Positions 53,448 to 62,885 of a stretch of 64,000 bases of DNA are shown in pieces. Both the position numbers and the translations under genes were made by a program. The notes under the pieces were generated by a model. The model was not told the origin of the DNA, ran no database searches, and saw only the letters and a list, made by a program, of their open reading frames with translations. Every line of letters starts with the position of its first letter. Position 1 is the stretch's first letter. The stretch is from Pararhizobium mangrovi (GTDB lineage: Bacteria; Pseudomonadota; Alphaproteobacteria; Rhizobiales; Rhizobiaceae), in assembly GCF_006516965.1 (NCBI RefSeq), contig NZ_VHLH01000002.1, positions 1 to 64,000 of the forward strand, given 5' to 3'.

Positions 53448-55064
53448 ATGACAACGGAACTCCAGGACAACCCGGCCACCGAAGCCGATCCGTGCCGGAC
53501 CGATCGCCCTCCGGGCTCTTTCGCTGCGCTGCCCTTCGCGCAGGCGCTGGGGCGCAACGCGTTGCGCGTCCTCGTCGGCCTGCAGATCGCGCGCACCGTC
53601 TTTCGGATCGGCTTCGCCGCCATGGCCGCCGCGACCGTCGGTCGGCTGGTCATGGGCACGCCAGTTGATCCCGCGTTGCCGCTGATCGCGCTCGGCAGTT
53701 TCATCGCTTCCGCTGTCGCCGGCGCTTGTGCGGAACGGCGCGAAGCGTTCGCGGAAACGCGCATTGCCTGCGCATTACGGGAAAGGGCGGGCAACCGTCT
53801 CGCCACCCTCGGCGCGCGCAGCCTGCAGGCGATGCCGGCGGGCGAGACCATCGTTGCCCTGCAACGCCACCCCGGCGCCGTGGCCGCACTTGCCGTCGGT
53901 CACAAGGCGGCGATGACGATGATGGGGTTCGGTCCGCTTCTCGCGGCGGCAGCGCTTTTGCTCGTGTCATGGCAGGCCGGGCTGCTCGTGATGGGCCTGA
54001 CGCCGGTGATGATCGTCTTCTTCGTGCTTGTCGGTGCCACCATCCGCCGGCGCGCCGACGATCAGGAACGCGCCTTCGCCCATCTCGCACGCCAGTTCGC
54101 CGACCGCATCCGCACCCTGCCGACGATCTTCGCCAACCACGCGTTCGCGCGCGAGCGCGACACCCTCTCGCGCCGGCTCGACGCCCATGCGGGCCGGACG
54201 ATGGGCGTCCTTTCCATCGCCTTCGTGAATGCCGGCCTGATCGACTTCTTCGCCTCGTTGTCGATCGCCATGCTCGCCGTCTTCCTGGGGCTCGGCCACC
54301 TCGGCCTCGTTTCGCTGCCCGGATTTTCCGGTCTGGCGTTCTGGCAAAGCCTCTTCATCCTCATGGTCGCGCCGGAATATTTCGCGCCGTTCCGCCGCTT
54401 TTCCGAACTCTACCATGTGAAGGCGCAGGGGGTTGCGGCCGCAGCGGCCCTCGACCGGCTCATGGATCGCGAACCGGCGACTGAACCGCACATTGAAGCG
54501 ATCGAAGGCGACCTGCACGCGCTACCCGAACGCGGGCTGGTCGCGATCGTCGGTGCCAGCGGCTCCGGCAAGACGACGCTGTTGCGCCGGCTGGCTGGCG
54601 CCGACGCGCAAGCAGGGCAAGGCGCGCCACCGCTTGCCGGCGCGACGTGGGTCTCGACCGATGGTTTCGTGCCGGCCGGCTCGCTCGCCGATGCGATGGC
54701 ATGGCGGTGCCCGTCCGCGACGCCCGCGCGTATTGAGGAAGTGGGCCATGCGCTCGGGCTTGCCGACGATAGGCTTCTGCCGGGCGGTCTTTCGGCACAT
54801 GTGGCCGCCGGCGGCGGCAATCTGTCCGGCGGGCAGCGGGTCCGCCTCGCGGTCGCCCGCGCGCTGATCGCGGACCGGCCGGTGCTTGCCGACGAGCCGA
54901 CCGCCAAACTCGACGACGCGACGGCCGCGAGGGTGCGCGAAGCACTCTGCACGCTCGCGCAGACCCGCTGCGTCGTGGTCGCGACGCACGACCGCGCGCT
55001 TGCATCAGCGGCGATGCGTACCATCGATCTCGACCGGACGGTGAAACGGGAGGCCGCGGCATGA
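53448..55064 (+). CDS. cydD: Cysteine/glutathione ABC exporter subunit CydD
   Basis: A 538-residue half-transporter. Six hydrophobic helices lie in the first 320 residues, followed by a nucleotide-binding domain with Walker A GASGSGKTTLL, signature NLSGGQRVRLAVARAL, Walker B PVLADEPTAKLD and the switch His in VVATHDR. With CydC it exports thiols to the periplasm, which is needed to assemble cytochrome bd and c-type cytochromes. The ATG at 53448 is chosen over one at 53400, which would place the FNR box inside the gene. Its stop overlaps the cydC start by four bases. Confidence 0.92.
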   Translation: MTTELQDNPATEADPCRTDRPPGSFAALPFAQALGRNALRVLVGLQIARTVFRIGFAAMAAATVGRLVMGTPVDPALPLIALGSFIASAVAGACAERREAFAETRIACALRERAGNRLATLGARSLQAMPAGETIVALQRHPGAVAALAVGHKAAMTMMGFGPLLAAAALLLVSWQAGLLVMGLTPVMIVFFVLVGATIRRRADDQERAFAHLARQFADRIRTLPTIFANHAFARERDTLSRRLDAHAGRTMGVLSIAFVNAGLIDFFASLSIAMLAVFLGLGHLGLVSLPGFSGLAFWQSLFILMVAPEYFAPFRRFSELYHVKAQGVAAAAALDRLMDREPATEPHIEAIEGDLHALPERGLVAIVGASGSGKTTLLRRLAGADAQAGQGAPPLAGATWVSTDGFVPAGSLADAMAWRCPSATPARIEEVGHALGLADDRLLPGGLSAHVAAGGGNLSGGQRVRLAVARALIADRPVLADEPTAKLDDATAARVREALCTLAQTRCVVVATHDRALASAAMRTIDLDRTVKREAAA

Positions 55065-56665
55065 ACACGCGATCGCTCGAGACGCGCCGGCGCGACTGGC
55101 GGCTGGCGACGACCTTCGCCTTTACGGCGCTCGGCTGCGCCGTGCTGCTCGGCGGGCTCTCGGCCTGGTTTTTGGGATCGGTGGCGCTCGCCGGCCTGAC
55201 CACCGCGGCCCTGACGTTCAACTTCCATATTCCCGCCGCGCTTGTGCGCCTCTTCGCGCTCGGGCGCGTCGCAGCGCGCTACGGCGAAAGGCTGGTGGGG
55301 CACAGGGCCGCGCTCGGCGATCAGGTGGCGCGACGCGTCGATCTCTTTTCATGCATGGCCGCCGCACCGGGCGTTCGCCGCGCCGGCTGGCAGCTCGGCG
55401 ATCCGGCGCGTCTCGCCGACTATCTCGACGATGTCGAGGACGTGGACTACGCCCGCCTGCGCGCAGGCTTGCCCTTTCGCACACTGACCGTCGGGTTTAC
55501 GGCGCTGATCCTCGCCACGGCATGGCTCGCACCGCTGGCGCTCGTGCCGGTCGGCGTTCTCCTTGCGGCAGGGGCGTTCCTTGTGCGGCGGCTGAAGCGG
55601 GAAGGGACGGCAGCGCTTGCCACGGCACGGGCGAAGCGAAACGCCGGTGCGCAGGAATTTGGCGCTGCGCTGGCCGCCGGCGTGCCGCTGAAGGCGGAAG
55701 GGCAGTGGGCGGCCTGCGCGCACGAAGCCCTCGCCACGCTCGACACGGGTGAGCACGCGACGGGCGCCCTGCGCCGTGCCCAAGTGCCGCTCGACACGCT
55801 CTCCGCCCTTGCCGGTCCGTTGGTCGGCGCGAGTGCCATGCTCGCTACCTGGTTCGCCGGCCTGCGGGGCGGAGCGCTGCTGGCATCCGCCTTCCTTGCC
55901 TTCGCGTGGCTGGCCTTCGGGGAGAGCGTGACCGGCGCGTCACGCATCGTCGTCGCGCTTCTGCGCCGGAAGGCCGCGGCTGAAGCGCTCGACTTGTGGT
56001 CGGAAACGAAACACGAAGCGGTGTGCGTCTTGCCCGAGCCGACCACCGCCTCTTTATGCCGGCTCGGACATGCGGGCTTGCAGCGGCTTTCGCCGGCCGG
56101 CCTGCCGCTCGGTACTGCACCGCTGGCATTGTCGCTGACGGCAGGGGTACCAACGATCCTCAAGGGCGCCAGCGGATCGGGCAAGACGAGCCTTCTCAAG
56201 CAGATCGCCGGCTGGATCGGTGAAGATCGCTTCGCCTTTGACGGGGGCATCCTCGATGCCTATGCGCGCTGCGCCGTGACGACGCTCGTCCTCCATGACG
56301 CCGCCGTGCTCGAAGATACCGTGCGGGCCAATCTTTTCGCGACCGATCAGTCGGACGTGCTGCTTTGGCAAGCGCTCGAAGCGACGGAACTCGATGCGCG
56401 CATAAAGGCGGCCGGCGGCCTCGACGCATGGCTGCGTCAGGACACGTTGTCGCTCGGTGAAGCGCAACGTCTCAATCTTGCCCGTGCCTGGCTGTCCACG
56501 AAGCCTATCGTTCTGCTCGACGAGCCGGCAGAACACCTCGACACGGGCCAGGGCGAGCGCATCCTGAAGGGCTTGGCCGAGCATCTGCGCGAACGCATCG
56601 TCGTCGTCGCCGCCCATCACGACGTTCCCGCGCTCACAGGTGTTGCCCACGCGATCGACCTATGA
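55061..56665 (+). CDS. cydC: Cysteine/glutathione ABC exporter subunit CydC
   Basis: A 534-residue partner of CydD. The membrane domain covers about residues 15-310. The ATPase domain has Walker A GASGSGKTSLL and Walker B PIVLLDEPAEHLD, but its signature is LSLGEAQRLNLARAW instead of LSGGQ, so the two ATP sites of the heterodimer are probably unequal. The overlap ATGA with cydD indicates coupled translation. It is divergent from cydABX, so in this genome the transporter and oxidase operons are split around one regulatory box. Confidence 0.92.
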   Translation: MNTRSLETRRRDWRLATTFAFTALGCAVLLGGLSAWFLGSVALAGLTTAALTFNFHIPAALVRLFALGRVAARYGERLVGHRAALGDQVARRVDLFSCMAAAPGVRRAGWQLGDPARLADYLDDVEDVDYARLRAGLPFRTLTVGFTALILATAWLAPLALVPVGVLLAAGAFLVRRLKREGTAALATARAKRNAGAQEFGAALAAGVPLKAEGQWAACAHEALATLDTGEHATGALRRAQVPLDTLSALAGPLVGASAMLATWFAGLRGGALLASAFLAFAWLAFGESVTGASRIVVALLRRKAAAEALDLWSETKHEAVCVLPEPTTASLCRLGHAGLQRLSPAGLPLGTAPLALSLTAGVPTILKGASGSGKTSLLKQIAGWIGEDRFAFDGGILDAYARCAVTTLVLHDAAVLEDTVRANLFATDQSDVLLWQALEATELDARIKAAGGLDAWLRQDTLSLGEAQRLNLARAWLSTKPIVLLDEPAEHLDTGQGERILKGLAEHLRERIVVVAAHHDVPALTGVAHAIDL

Positions 56666-56819
56666 CGGTCGTCTCCGGGCGAAACGGTACGGGAAAATCG
56701 CGAGCAGCCATCGGATCATCGACAACAGACGAGGCGGATATCGAGCAATACTGCTCGCATGTGATAGGTTCGTCGCTGACTGCGTCTTGCGAATGATGAG
56801 TAGAAAAGGACGGGATCGA

Positions 56820-57881
56820 ATGGCCATGGACAAACATACGCTGGAAGGGTTGCGCCAGCGGTATGGGAACGATAGCGCGAGCGTTCTCGATCCTAAGTTC
56901 CGTACCGTTGCCGACAAGCTCTTCTCGGAAGGCGGTACGCGCTCGGCTCCCTACAGTGGCGTGCCCACCTTCCTCGATGCGCCCCTGCATGCAGTCGTGC
57001 CCGACGCGCCCGATTTCGGCGATCTTGAAGTCGCCATCAGCGGCATGCCGATGGATCTCGGCGTGACCAACCGACCCGGATCGCGCTTCGGGCCGCGTGC
57101 CTTGCGCGCGATCGAGCGCATCGGGCCGTACAATCACGTCCTCGAATGCGCGCCGACCTTCGATCTGCGCGTTGCCGACATCGGCGATGTGCCGTTCGCC
57201 AGCCGCTATCGGCTCGAGGCGTGCCATGCGGATATCGAGGCGCATATCCAACGGATCGTGGATGCCGGCGTCGTACCATTGTCGGTCGGTGGCGATCATT
57301 CGATCACCCACCCGATCCTCAAGGCGGTCGGACGCGACCGGCCGGTAGGCCTGGTCCATATCGATGCCCATTGCGACACGGGTGGCGCCTTCGACCAGAC
57401 GAAGTTCCACCATGGCGGACCGTTCCGCAACGCGGTCCTCGACGGCGTGCTCGATCCCGAACGCACGATCCAGATCGGCATCCGCGGTTCGTCGGAATAT
57501 CTGTGGGAGTTCTCCTATGAATCCGGCATGCATGTCATTCATGCCGAAGAGATGGACGCCATCGGCCTCGACGGCATCGTCGAACGCGTCCGGACGGTCG
57601 TCGGCGACGGGCCGACCTATCTGAGCTTCGACGTCGACAGCCTCGATCCGGCCTTCGCGCCCGGAACCGGAACGCCGGAAATCGGCGGGCTGACGACGCG
57701 CGAAGCGCTCCATCTTCTGCGTGGCTTGAAGGGATTGAACCTCGTCGGCGGCGACGTCGTGGAAGTCGCGCCACAATACGATGCGACGACGAACACGGCG
57801 CATGTCGGAGCGCAGATGCTCTTCGAGATCCTGAGCCTGATGGTCTTCAGCGAAAGCGTCGCCAACGCGGGCCGGCGCTGA
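56820..57881 (+). CDS. Agmatinase-family ureohydrolase
   Basis: A 353-residue binuclear manganese hydrolase of the arginase/agmatinase family, which releases urea from a guanidino compound. All metal motifs are intact: SVGGDHSITHP, HIDAHCDTGG and SFDVDSLDPAFAPGTGTPEI. It is longer at the N-terminus than typical SpeB. Substrate could be agmatine, guanidinobutyrate or another guanidino acid; the sequence does not decide. I chose ATG 56820 (AAGGA upstream); 56793 and 56826 are also in frame. It is convergent with the Pot-type ABC transporter operon, 17 bases away, which suggests a shared pathway. Confidence 0.9.
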   Translation: MAMDKHTLEGLRQRYGNDSASVLDPKFRTVADKLFSEGGTRSAPYSGVPTFLDAPLHAVVPDAPDFGDLEVAISGMPMDLGVTNRPGSRFGPRALRAIERIGPYNHVLECAPTFDLRVADIGDVPFASRYRLEACHADIEAHIQRIVDAGVVPLSVGGDHSITHPILKAVGRDRPVGLVHIDAHCDTGGAFDQTKFHHGGPFRNAVLDGVLDPERTIQIGIRGSSEYLWEFSYESGMHVIHAEEMDAIGLDGIVERVRTVVGDGPTYLSFDVDSLDPAFAPGTGTPEIGGLTTREALHLLRGLKGLNLVGGDVVEVAPQYDATTNTAHVGAQMLFEILSLMVFSESVANAGRR

Positions 57882-57898
57882 ACGCTACGACGTCTTGC

Positions 57899-58711
57899 TC
57901 AATGCGCGGGCTTGCGGTCCGCGCGGGCACGCACGACCGTAATGACCACCATAAGAACGATCGTCACGAGGATCAGCAGCACCGAAAGTGCCGCGATCGC
58001 CGGATCGACGTTGTCGCGCAGCCCCGACCAGACGAGCCGCGGCAGGGTGATCGCCTTCGTGCTCGTGATGAAGAGCGTCACGGCGATCTCCTCCCATGAG
58101 AGGATGAAGGATAGGAAGGCCGCCGTCGCCACGCCGAAGCGGATATTCGGCAGAATGACGGAGAAGATACGCCGCGGCACGGAAGCACCGCAGCTGCGGG
58201 CGGCCATGTCGATCCGCCGGTCGAGGCGGCTGAGCGCGACGAGCACCATGACGACGGCGAAGGGTGAAATCATCACGATATGCGCGATGACGACGCCCGG
58301 CCACGTATCGTAGCCGATCGCGCCGGCGAATTTCGATAGTGACGTCAGCATGAAGTAGAGCGTGACCGCCGAAATCACCGGCGGCACGACCATCGGCATG
58401 ATGACGAAGCCGACGAGCAGGCGCGTCAGGCGCGGCTGCAGGAACCAAAGCCCGATTCCGAACGCCGTCGCGAGCGTGGTCGCGAGAGCGCTTGCGACGA
58501 TTCCGACCCAGAGGCTGAGAAGCGCGCTGTTGCCCCAGGCCGGATCGTCGACGAGCGCCCGATAGTGGCGCAGCGAATACGCGCCTTGCGGCAGCGCCAG
58601 ATACTCCGACGGCGTGAACGAGATCGGGACGACCGCAACGAGCGGCACCAGAAGGAAGACGACGATGAGGCCCATGAGGGCGAGCGCGAACGGACCGGGA
58701 CGATAGGCCAT
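57899..58711 (-). CDS. Polyamine-type ABC transporter permease (PotC-like)
   Basis: A 270-residue inner-membrane permease with about six helices, starting PFALALMGLIVVFLLVPLVA. The coupling-helix (EAA-like) region reads MAARSCGASVPRRIFSVILP. It belongs to the PotC/YdcV group of spermidine/putrescine-type importers. It starts five bases after the preceding permease stop and is the last gene of the importer operon. Confidence 0.9.
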   Translation of the reverse strand: MAYRPGPFALALMGLIVVFLLVPLVAVVPISFTPSEYLALPQGAYSLRHYRALVDDPAWGNSALLSLWVGIVASALATTLATAFGIGLWFLQPRLTRLLVGFVIMPMVVPPVISAVTLYFMLTSLSKFAGAIGYDTWPGVVIAHIVMISPFAVVMVLVALSRLDRRIDMAARSCGASVPRRIFSVILPNIRFGVATAAFLSFILSWEEIAVTLFITSTKAITLPRLVWSGLRDNVDPAIAALSVLLILVTIVLMVVITVVRARADRKPAH

Positions 58712-58716
58712 CGGCG

Positions 58717-59541
58717 TTATCCTACCATCTGTTCGACGCGGGTGAGCCGGATGAAGAGCGCGATCAACGCTGCGACCGCAACCATCAGCACGACGCTGAT
58801 CGCGCCGGCAATTCCCCAATCCACCGTCTGGAAGATCTGCACGTAGATGAATTCTGCCACGAGGACGCTTCGCCCACCGCCGAGGATCGCCGGCGTGATG
58901 AAGAAGCCGAGCGAGAAGATCAGCGTGATGAGCGCCGCGCCGACGACGCCCGGCATCGTCATCGGAAAGAGCACGGAACGGAAAACGTGGAACCGGCTCG
59001 CACCCATGCCGCGCGCTGCGGTCAGCACGCGGGTGTCGAGATGGCGCATGGAGGAGACGAGCGGCAGCACGGCGAAGGGAACGAGGAAGTGCGTCATGCC
59101 GACGACGACGCCGAATTCGTTGCGCACCAGCGTCAGCGGGAAATCGATGAGGCCGAGATCGCGCAGTCCCGTGTTGATCAGTCCGCGATTATAAAGAAGC
59201 ACGAGCCATCCGAAGGCGCGCGTGAGCGTCGAAATCCAGAAGGGGATGAGAACGCCGAACTCGACCAGGCGCTGGATCGGCGGGCTCGCGAACACCCAGA
59301 TATAGGAAAGCGCATAGGCCATGATCGTGGTCGCCAGCGTGACCAGAACGCACACGCGAAGCGTGCGCCATAGAACGCTGAGGACCAGGGGGTCGGTGAA
59401 GACGCGCACATAATTGCCGAAGCCGAGCTGTGGTTCGGTGACCGACCACCGAACCACGCCCAGAAACGGCACGAGATAGACGATTGCCAGGAACAGAGGC
59501 AGAGGGGCGATCAGGCCCCAGTACCAGACGTGTCGTTTCAT
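58717..59541 (-). CDS. Polyamine-type ABC transporter permease (PotB-like)
   Basis: A 274-residue permease with six predicted helices, starting GLIAPLPLFLAIVYLVPFLG and with the coupling motif TAARGMGASRFHVFRSVLFP. It pairs with the following permease to form the transmembrane channel of a Pot-type importer. It starts 28 bases after the binding-protein gene stop on the same strand. Confidence 0.9.
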   Translation of the reverse strand: MKRHVWYWGLIAPLPLFLAIVYLVPFLGVVRWSVTEPQLGFGNYVRVFTDPLVLSVLWRTLRVCVLVTLATTIMAYALSYIWVFASPPIQRLVEFGVLIPFWISTLTRAFGWLVLLYNRGLINTGLRDLGLIDFPLTLVRNEFGVVVGMTHFLVPFAVLPLVSSMRHLDTRVLTAARGMGASRFHVFRSVLFPMTMPGVVGAALITLIFSLGFFITPAILGGGRSVLVAEFIYVQIFQTVDWGIAGAISVVLMVAVAALIALFIRLTRVEQMVG

Positions 59542-59569
59542 CGCCGCCTCCGCGGACCGGCTCGCGCGG

Positions 59570-60664
59570 TCAGGCCGAAATTATCGCCAGATAATTGTCG
59601 AGAGCCTTGGAGTAGTGGTCGGCGTACCACTGCATATCGAGCGTGATCTGCTTCTCCATGTTCTCCGGCGCAACGCAGTCGTGCCGCTTCAGATCTGCAG
59701 GGATGAGCGGGTCGGCGGCGGGATTGGCCGGCCCCTGCGTCAGCATCTTGAACATGACGAGCTGGCGTTCGGGATCCTGCGTGCTCGCGAGGAAGTCCAT
59801 TGCCGCCTCGCGACCGGCGGGATTGTTCGCCATCACACCGAAGGCGCCGGGAGAAAGCAGGCCTTCGTCCCAGATATATTTGATGCGGCCGCCCGAGGCC
59901 TTTTCGATGAGACGAGCTCGCGTGCTCCAGACGATGCCCATCGGTGCCTCGCCCGTCAGCATCGCCGTCTGGCTCTCTGCGCCGCCGCCCCAGAACGAAA
60001 TGACGTTGGGCAGGAACGATTTCAGCTTCTTGTTCGCGCGGTCGAGATCGAGCGGATAAAGGTCCTTCGGCGCGACGCCGTCGGCCAGCAGCGCCGCTTC
60101 CCAGCTCGAGACGCCCCATTTGTACATCGTCCGGTTGCCGCGGAACTTGTCCGTGTCGAAGAAGTCCGCCATGCCGGTCGGCGCTTCCGGATAAAGGGAG
60201 GAATCGTAGCAGATCACGTAGCTGAAGAAGTAGGACGAGAGCGCGTAGTCCCAGAGAAAGCCGTCGCGGATCTTCGACTTGTCGATCTTGTCGTAGTCGA
60301 TCTTCCGCATGTAGCCCTTCTTACCGAGTGTGATTGCCGTAAAGGGATCGACGTCGACGATGTCCCAGGTCACGTTGCCGCTCTTGGCCTGCGCGGTGAT
60401 CGCGCCTTCCGTCGGGCCCGAGCCGTCCATCTTCACCGGCATGCCGGTCTTTTCCTGGAACGGCTTTCCGTAGGCGTCGGTATAGGCGTCGATCGCGTCG
60501 CCACCCCAGTTGCACAGGACCAGCTGCTTGGCCTGCGCGAAGGACAGCGTGCTGCGCATTGCTACGGGCAGCGCCAGCGCCGCGCCGACGGCCTTTGTAA
60601 AATCGCGCCGACTCATGCGGCCGGTCTCGGCCTTCGTCAGGAAGTCGAAAAGCACGTTCTTCAT
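59570..60664 (-). CDS. Polyamine/guanidino-type ABC transporter substrate-binding protein with Tat-type signal
   Basis: A 364-residue periplasmic binding protein of the PotD/spermidine-putrescine class. The signal region contains SRRDFTKAVGAALALPVAM, matching the twin-arginine consensus (S/T-R-R-x-F-x-K), so it is probably exported folded by Tat. The mature part begins near AQAKQLVLCNWGGDAIDAYT and has the PotD-like WDIVDVDPFTA and VMANNPAGREAAMDFL segments. The ligand cannot be read directly, but the flanking ureohydrolase and guanidino-modifying enzyme suggest a guanidino compound or polyamine. Confidence 0.9.
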   Translation of the reverse strand: MKNVLFDFLTKAETGRMSRRDFTKAVGAALALPVAMRSTLSFAQAKQLVLCNWGGDAIDAYTDAYGKPFQEKTGMPVKMDGSGPTEGAITAQAKSGNVTWDIVDVDPFTAITLGKKGYMRKIDYDKIDKSKIRDGFLWDYALSSYFFSYVICYDSSLYPEAPTGMADFFDTDKFRGNRTMYKWGVSSWEAALLADGVAPKDLYPLDLDRANKKLKSFLPNVISFWGGGAESQTAMLTGEAPMGIVWSTRARLIEKASGGRIKYIWDEGLLSPGAFGVMANNPAGREAAMDFLASTQDPERQLVMFKMLTQGPANPAADPLIPADLKRHDCVAPENMEKQITLDMQWYADHYSKALDNYLAIISA

Positions 60665-60684
60665 GGTTCCATCCTCTGTTCGGT

Positions 60685-61779
60685 TCATTGTTGTTGGTCT
60701 TTTGCAGACAGTGCGAACCCGGTCTCCTTCGGCCACGAGACCCATACGGTCTCGCCGGGAGTAACCGGGACGTTCGTATCGGCGCTGCCGACATCGAGAG
60801 AAAGCTCGAGCCCGCTTTGGCAACGCAATTGCAGTACCGAATGGGCGCCCCCATAGGCGTAGTCGATAACCGTCGCCTTCACTGCGTTCATGTCGTTCGT
60901 CGGTTCGCGGCGGTCGAGCGTCATGTGCTCCGGACGGACCGCGATCACCGGCTCCTCGATCGTTTCGCCGCCGGTGCTGGAAACGAGCGTGCGTCCCTCG
61001 AAGCTGCCGGTCATCCACGATCCATTCGTCTCGGCCTTGTCGAGCGGCACAAGGTTGATCCGCCCGAGGAACTGGGCGACGAAGCGATTTGCCGGCTTCT
61101 CGTAGACCTCCTGGGGCGTTCCGATCTGCTGGATGCGGCCGCGATTGAAGATCGCCACGCGTGACGACATCGAAAGCGCCTCGGTCTGGTCGTGCGTGAC
61201 GAAGACGAAGGTGCCGGATGCCTTGCGGTGCAGCGAGCGAATCTCGTCCTGCATCTGTTCGCGCAGGTTCTTGTCGAGGGCCGAAAGCGGCTCGTCGAGG
61301 AGGGTGACCGCCGGTTCGTAGACGAGGGCGCGGGCGAGCGCGACGCGCTGCTGCTGGCCGCCGCTCAACTCGCTCGGCCGTCGTTGCGATAAGCCCTCGA
61401 GCCCGACGGTGCGCAGCATGTCCGAGACCAACCGTTCGCGTTCGGCTTTCCCGCGACCCACGACGCGAAGCGGGAAGTCGACATTGCGGGCGACCGTCAT
61501 GTGCGGAAAGAGCGCGTAGCCCTGAAACACCATGCCGAAGCGGCGGTCTTCGGCGGGCATATGCGTGATGTCCCGTCCGTTCTGTTCGAGAACGCCTTCG
61601 CTCGGCTCGACGAAGCCGGCGAGGCACATCAAAAAGGTGGTCTTGCCCGAGCCGGACGGGCCGAGAAGCGTCAGGAACTCGCCCTCGACGATGTCGAGCG
61701 ATACGTCATCCAGCGCGCGCACCTTGCCGTAGCGCTTGGTGATGTTGCGTGCCTTGAGGAAGGTTCGATCGTTCAACAA
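60685..61779 (-). CDS. ABC transporter ATP-binding protein (PotA-like)
   Basis: A 364-residue ATPase energising the Pot-type importer. The N-terminal domain has Walker A GPSGSGKTTFLM, Q-loop VFQGYALFPHM, signature ELSGGQQQRVALARAL, Walker B VTLLDEPLSALD and switch VTHDQTEAL. A C-terminal TOBE domain (IAVRPEHMTLD onward) is present. It is upstream of the binding-protein and permease genes on the same strand, separated by 20 bases, in the usual A-D-B-C order. Confidence 0.95.
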   Translation of the reverse strand: MLNDRTFLKARNITKRYGKVRALDDVSLDIVEGEFLTLLGPSGSGKTTFLMCLAGFVEPSEGVLEQNGRDITHMPAEDRRFGMVFQGYALFPHMTVARNVDFPLRVVGRGKAERERLVSDMLRTVGLEGLSQRRPSELSGGQQQRVALARALVYEPAVTLLDEPLSALDKNLREQMQDEIRSLHRKASGTFVFVTHDQTEALSMSSRVAIFNRGRIQQIGTPQEVYEKPANRFVAQFLGRINLVPLDKAETNGSWMTGSFEGRTLVSSTGGETIEEPVIAVRPEHMTLDRREPTNDMNAVKATVIDYAYGGAHSVLQLRCQSGLELSLDVGSADTNVPVTPGETVWVSWPKETGFALSAKDQQQ

Positions 61780-61815
61780 GCTTCCTTCATGTCGTGGGGG
61801 CCGGCCCTTGCGGTC

Positions 61816-62748
61816 TCAGGCGGCCTCCCGGTTCAGCGGCTGGCACATGCAGTGGACGCCGCCGCCCGCCTGCGTGAACATGGTCATCTCCGGGTCGTAG
61901 ACGGTGAAGCCGGCGGCCTTCATCTTCGCATTGAGATCGGTGGCGCCGGCAGTCGACAGAACCCGGTCGCGACCGAGCGAAACGACGTTGCAGCCGAGCG
62001 ACATCGTCTCGCGGAAACTGGCGGGGATGATCTCGATGCCCTTCGACCGGATCCATTCGACGATGTCGTCCGGCGTCGTCTCGAGGCACACGGCCGCGCA
62101 CGCCTCGTTCAGCATGCAGACCATCAGGTCGATATGGACGTAGAACTGGTCGATCGGAGCGAACTTGATTTCCCAGCCTTCCTGCTCGAACCACCGGGCG
62201 ACCTGTCGCGCCGCGACTTCCTCGCTGCGATGGTCGGTGTAGCCGACGAGCGCCGTTTTTTCGGCGATGATGTTGAAGTCACCGCCCTCGAAATTGCCGG
62301 CCGAAACCATGTCGTAGATCGGAATGCCGTGCTCGAGATAGAACCGAAGCGCTGCAGCGTATTCGCCGCGACGACGCGGGTTGGCGAGCTGGCAGATCAC
62401 CGCACCGTACGGCGTGATGAAGGAGGAATCACGCGCGTAGATCTGATAGGGTGTCTGCTCGTCGATCGGTAGATAATGGCATGCCACTCCGGCGTCCTCG
62501 TAGGCGCTCACCATCTCGCGATACTGGCGCATCGCGAGTTGCTTGTCGAAGGTAAGACCCTTTCGCATTGTATCGCGGACGAGAGACGACCACGCCGCGT
62601 TCTCTTCACCCATCCAGTGAAAGCTTTCCGCCGGACCGAGGAGAACGTCCGTCAGGACGCCGACCTCCGAAGAAGGATGCCAGTCCTTCATGAGAGGTGT
62701 TCCGCCGCCTTCGCGACGTGCCTGCAACGGGATGTTGGCTTCCGACAT
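61816..62748 (-). CDS. DDAH/amidinotransferase-fold guanidino-modifying enzyme
   Basis: A 310-residue member of the guanidino-group-modifying (pentein) superfamily, which includes dimethylarginine dimethylaminohydrolase, arginine deiminase and glycine amidinotransferase. Visible active-site elements are the acidic motif SAGNFEGGDF, the catalytic His in FYVHIDLMVCML and the nucleophile Cys300 in GGGVHCMCQPL near the C-terminus; a second Cys302 follows. Whether it hydrolyses a guanidine (releasing ammonia or an alkylamine) or transfers an amidino group is not clear. ATG 62748 has GGAGGG upstream. It heads the importer operon (36 bases before the ATPase gene). Confidence 0.85.
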   Translation of the reverse strand: MSEANIPLQARREGGGTPLMKDWHPSSEVGVLTDVLLGPAESFHWMGEENAAWSSLVRDTMRKGLTFDKQLAMRQYREMVSAYEDAGVACHYLPIDEQTPYQIYARDSSFITPYGAVICQLANPRRRGEYAAALRFYLEHGIPIYDMVSAGNFEGGDFNIIAEKTALVGYTDHRSEEVAARQVARWFEQEGWEIKFAPIDQFYVHIDLMVCMLNEACAAVCLETTPDDIVEWIRSKGIEIIPASFRETMSLGCNVVSLGRDRVLSTAGATDLNAKMKAAGFTVYDPEMTMFTQAGGGVHCMCQPLNREAA

Positions 62749-62885
62749 CGCACCCTCCGGGGATCGTCGCCGACGCAAGATCAAAATCTGTGCATCCGCT
62801 GGAGTGATCAGGAATTAGTCGGAATGGTAGGTGGCGTTTCGGGAATGCGCAATAAAATTGGCTTTGCGCCGATCGTGAAAGAAAT

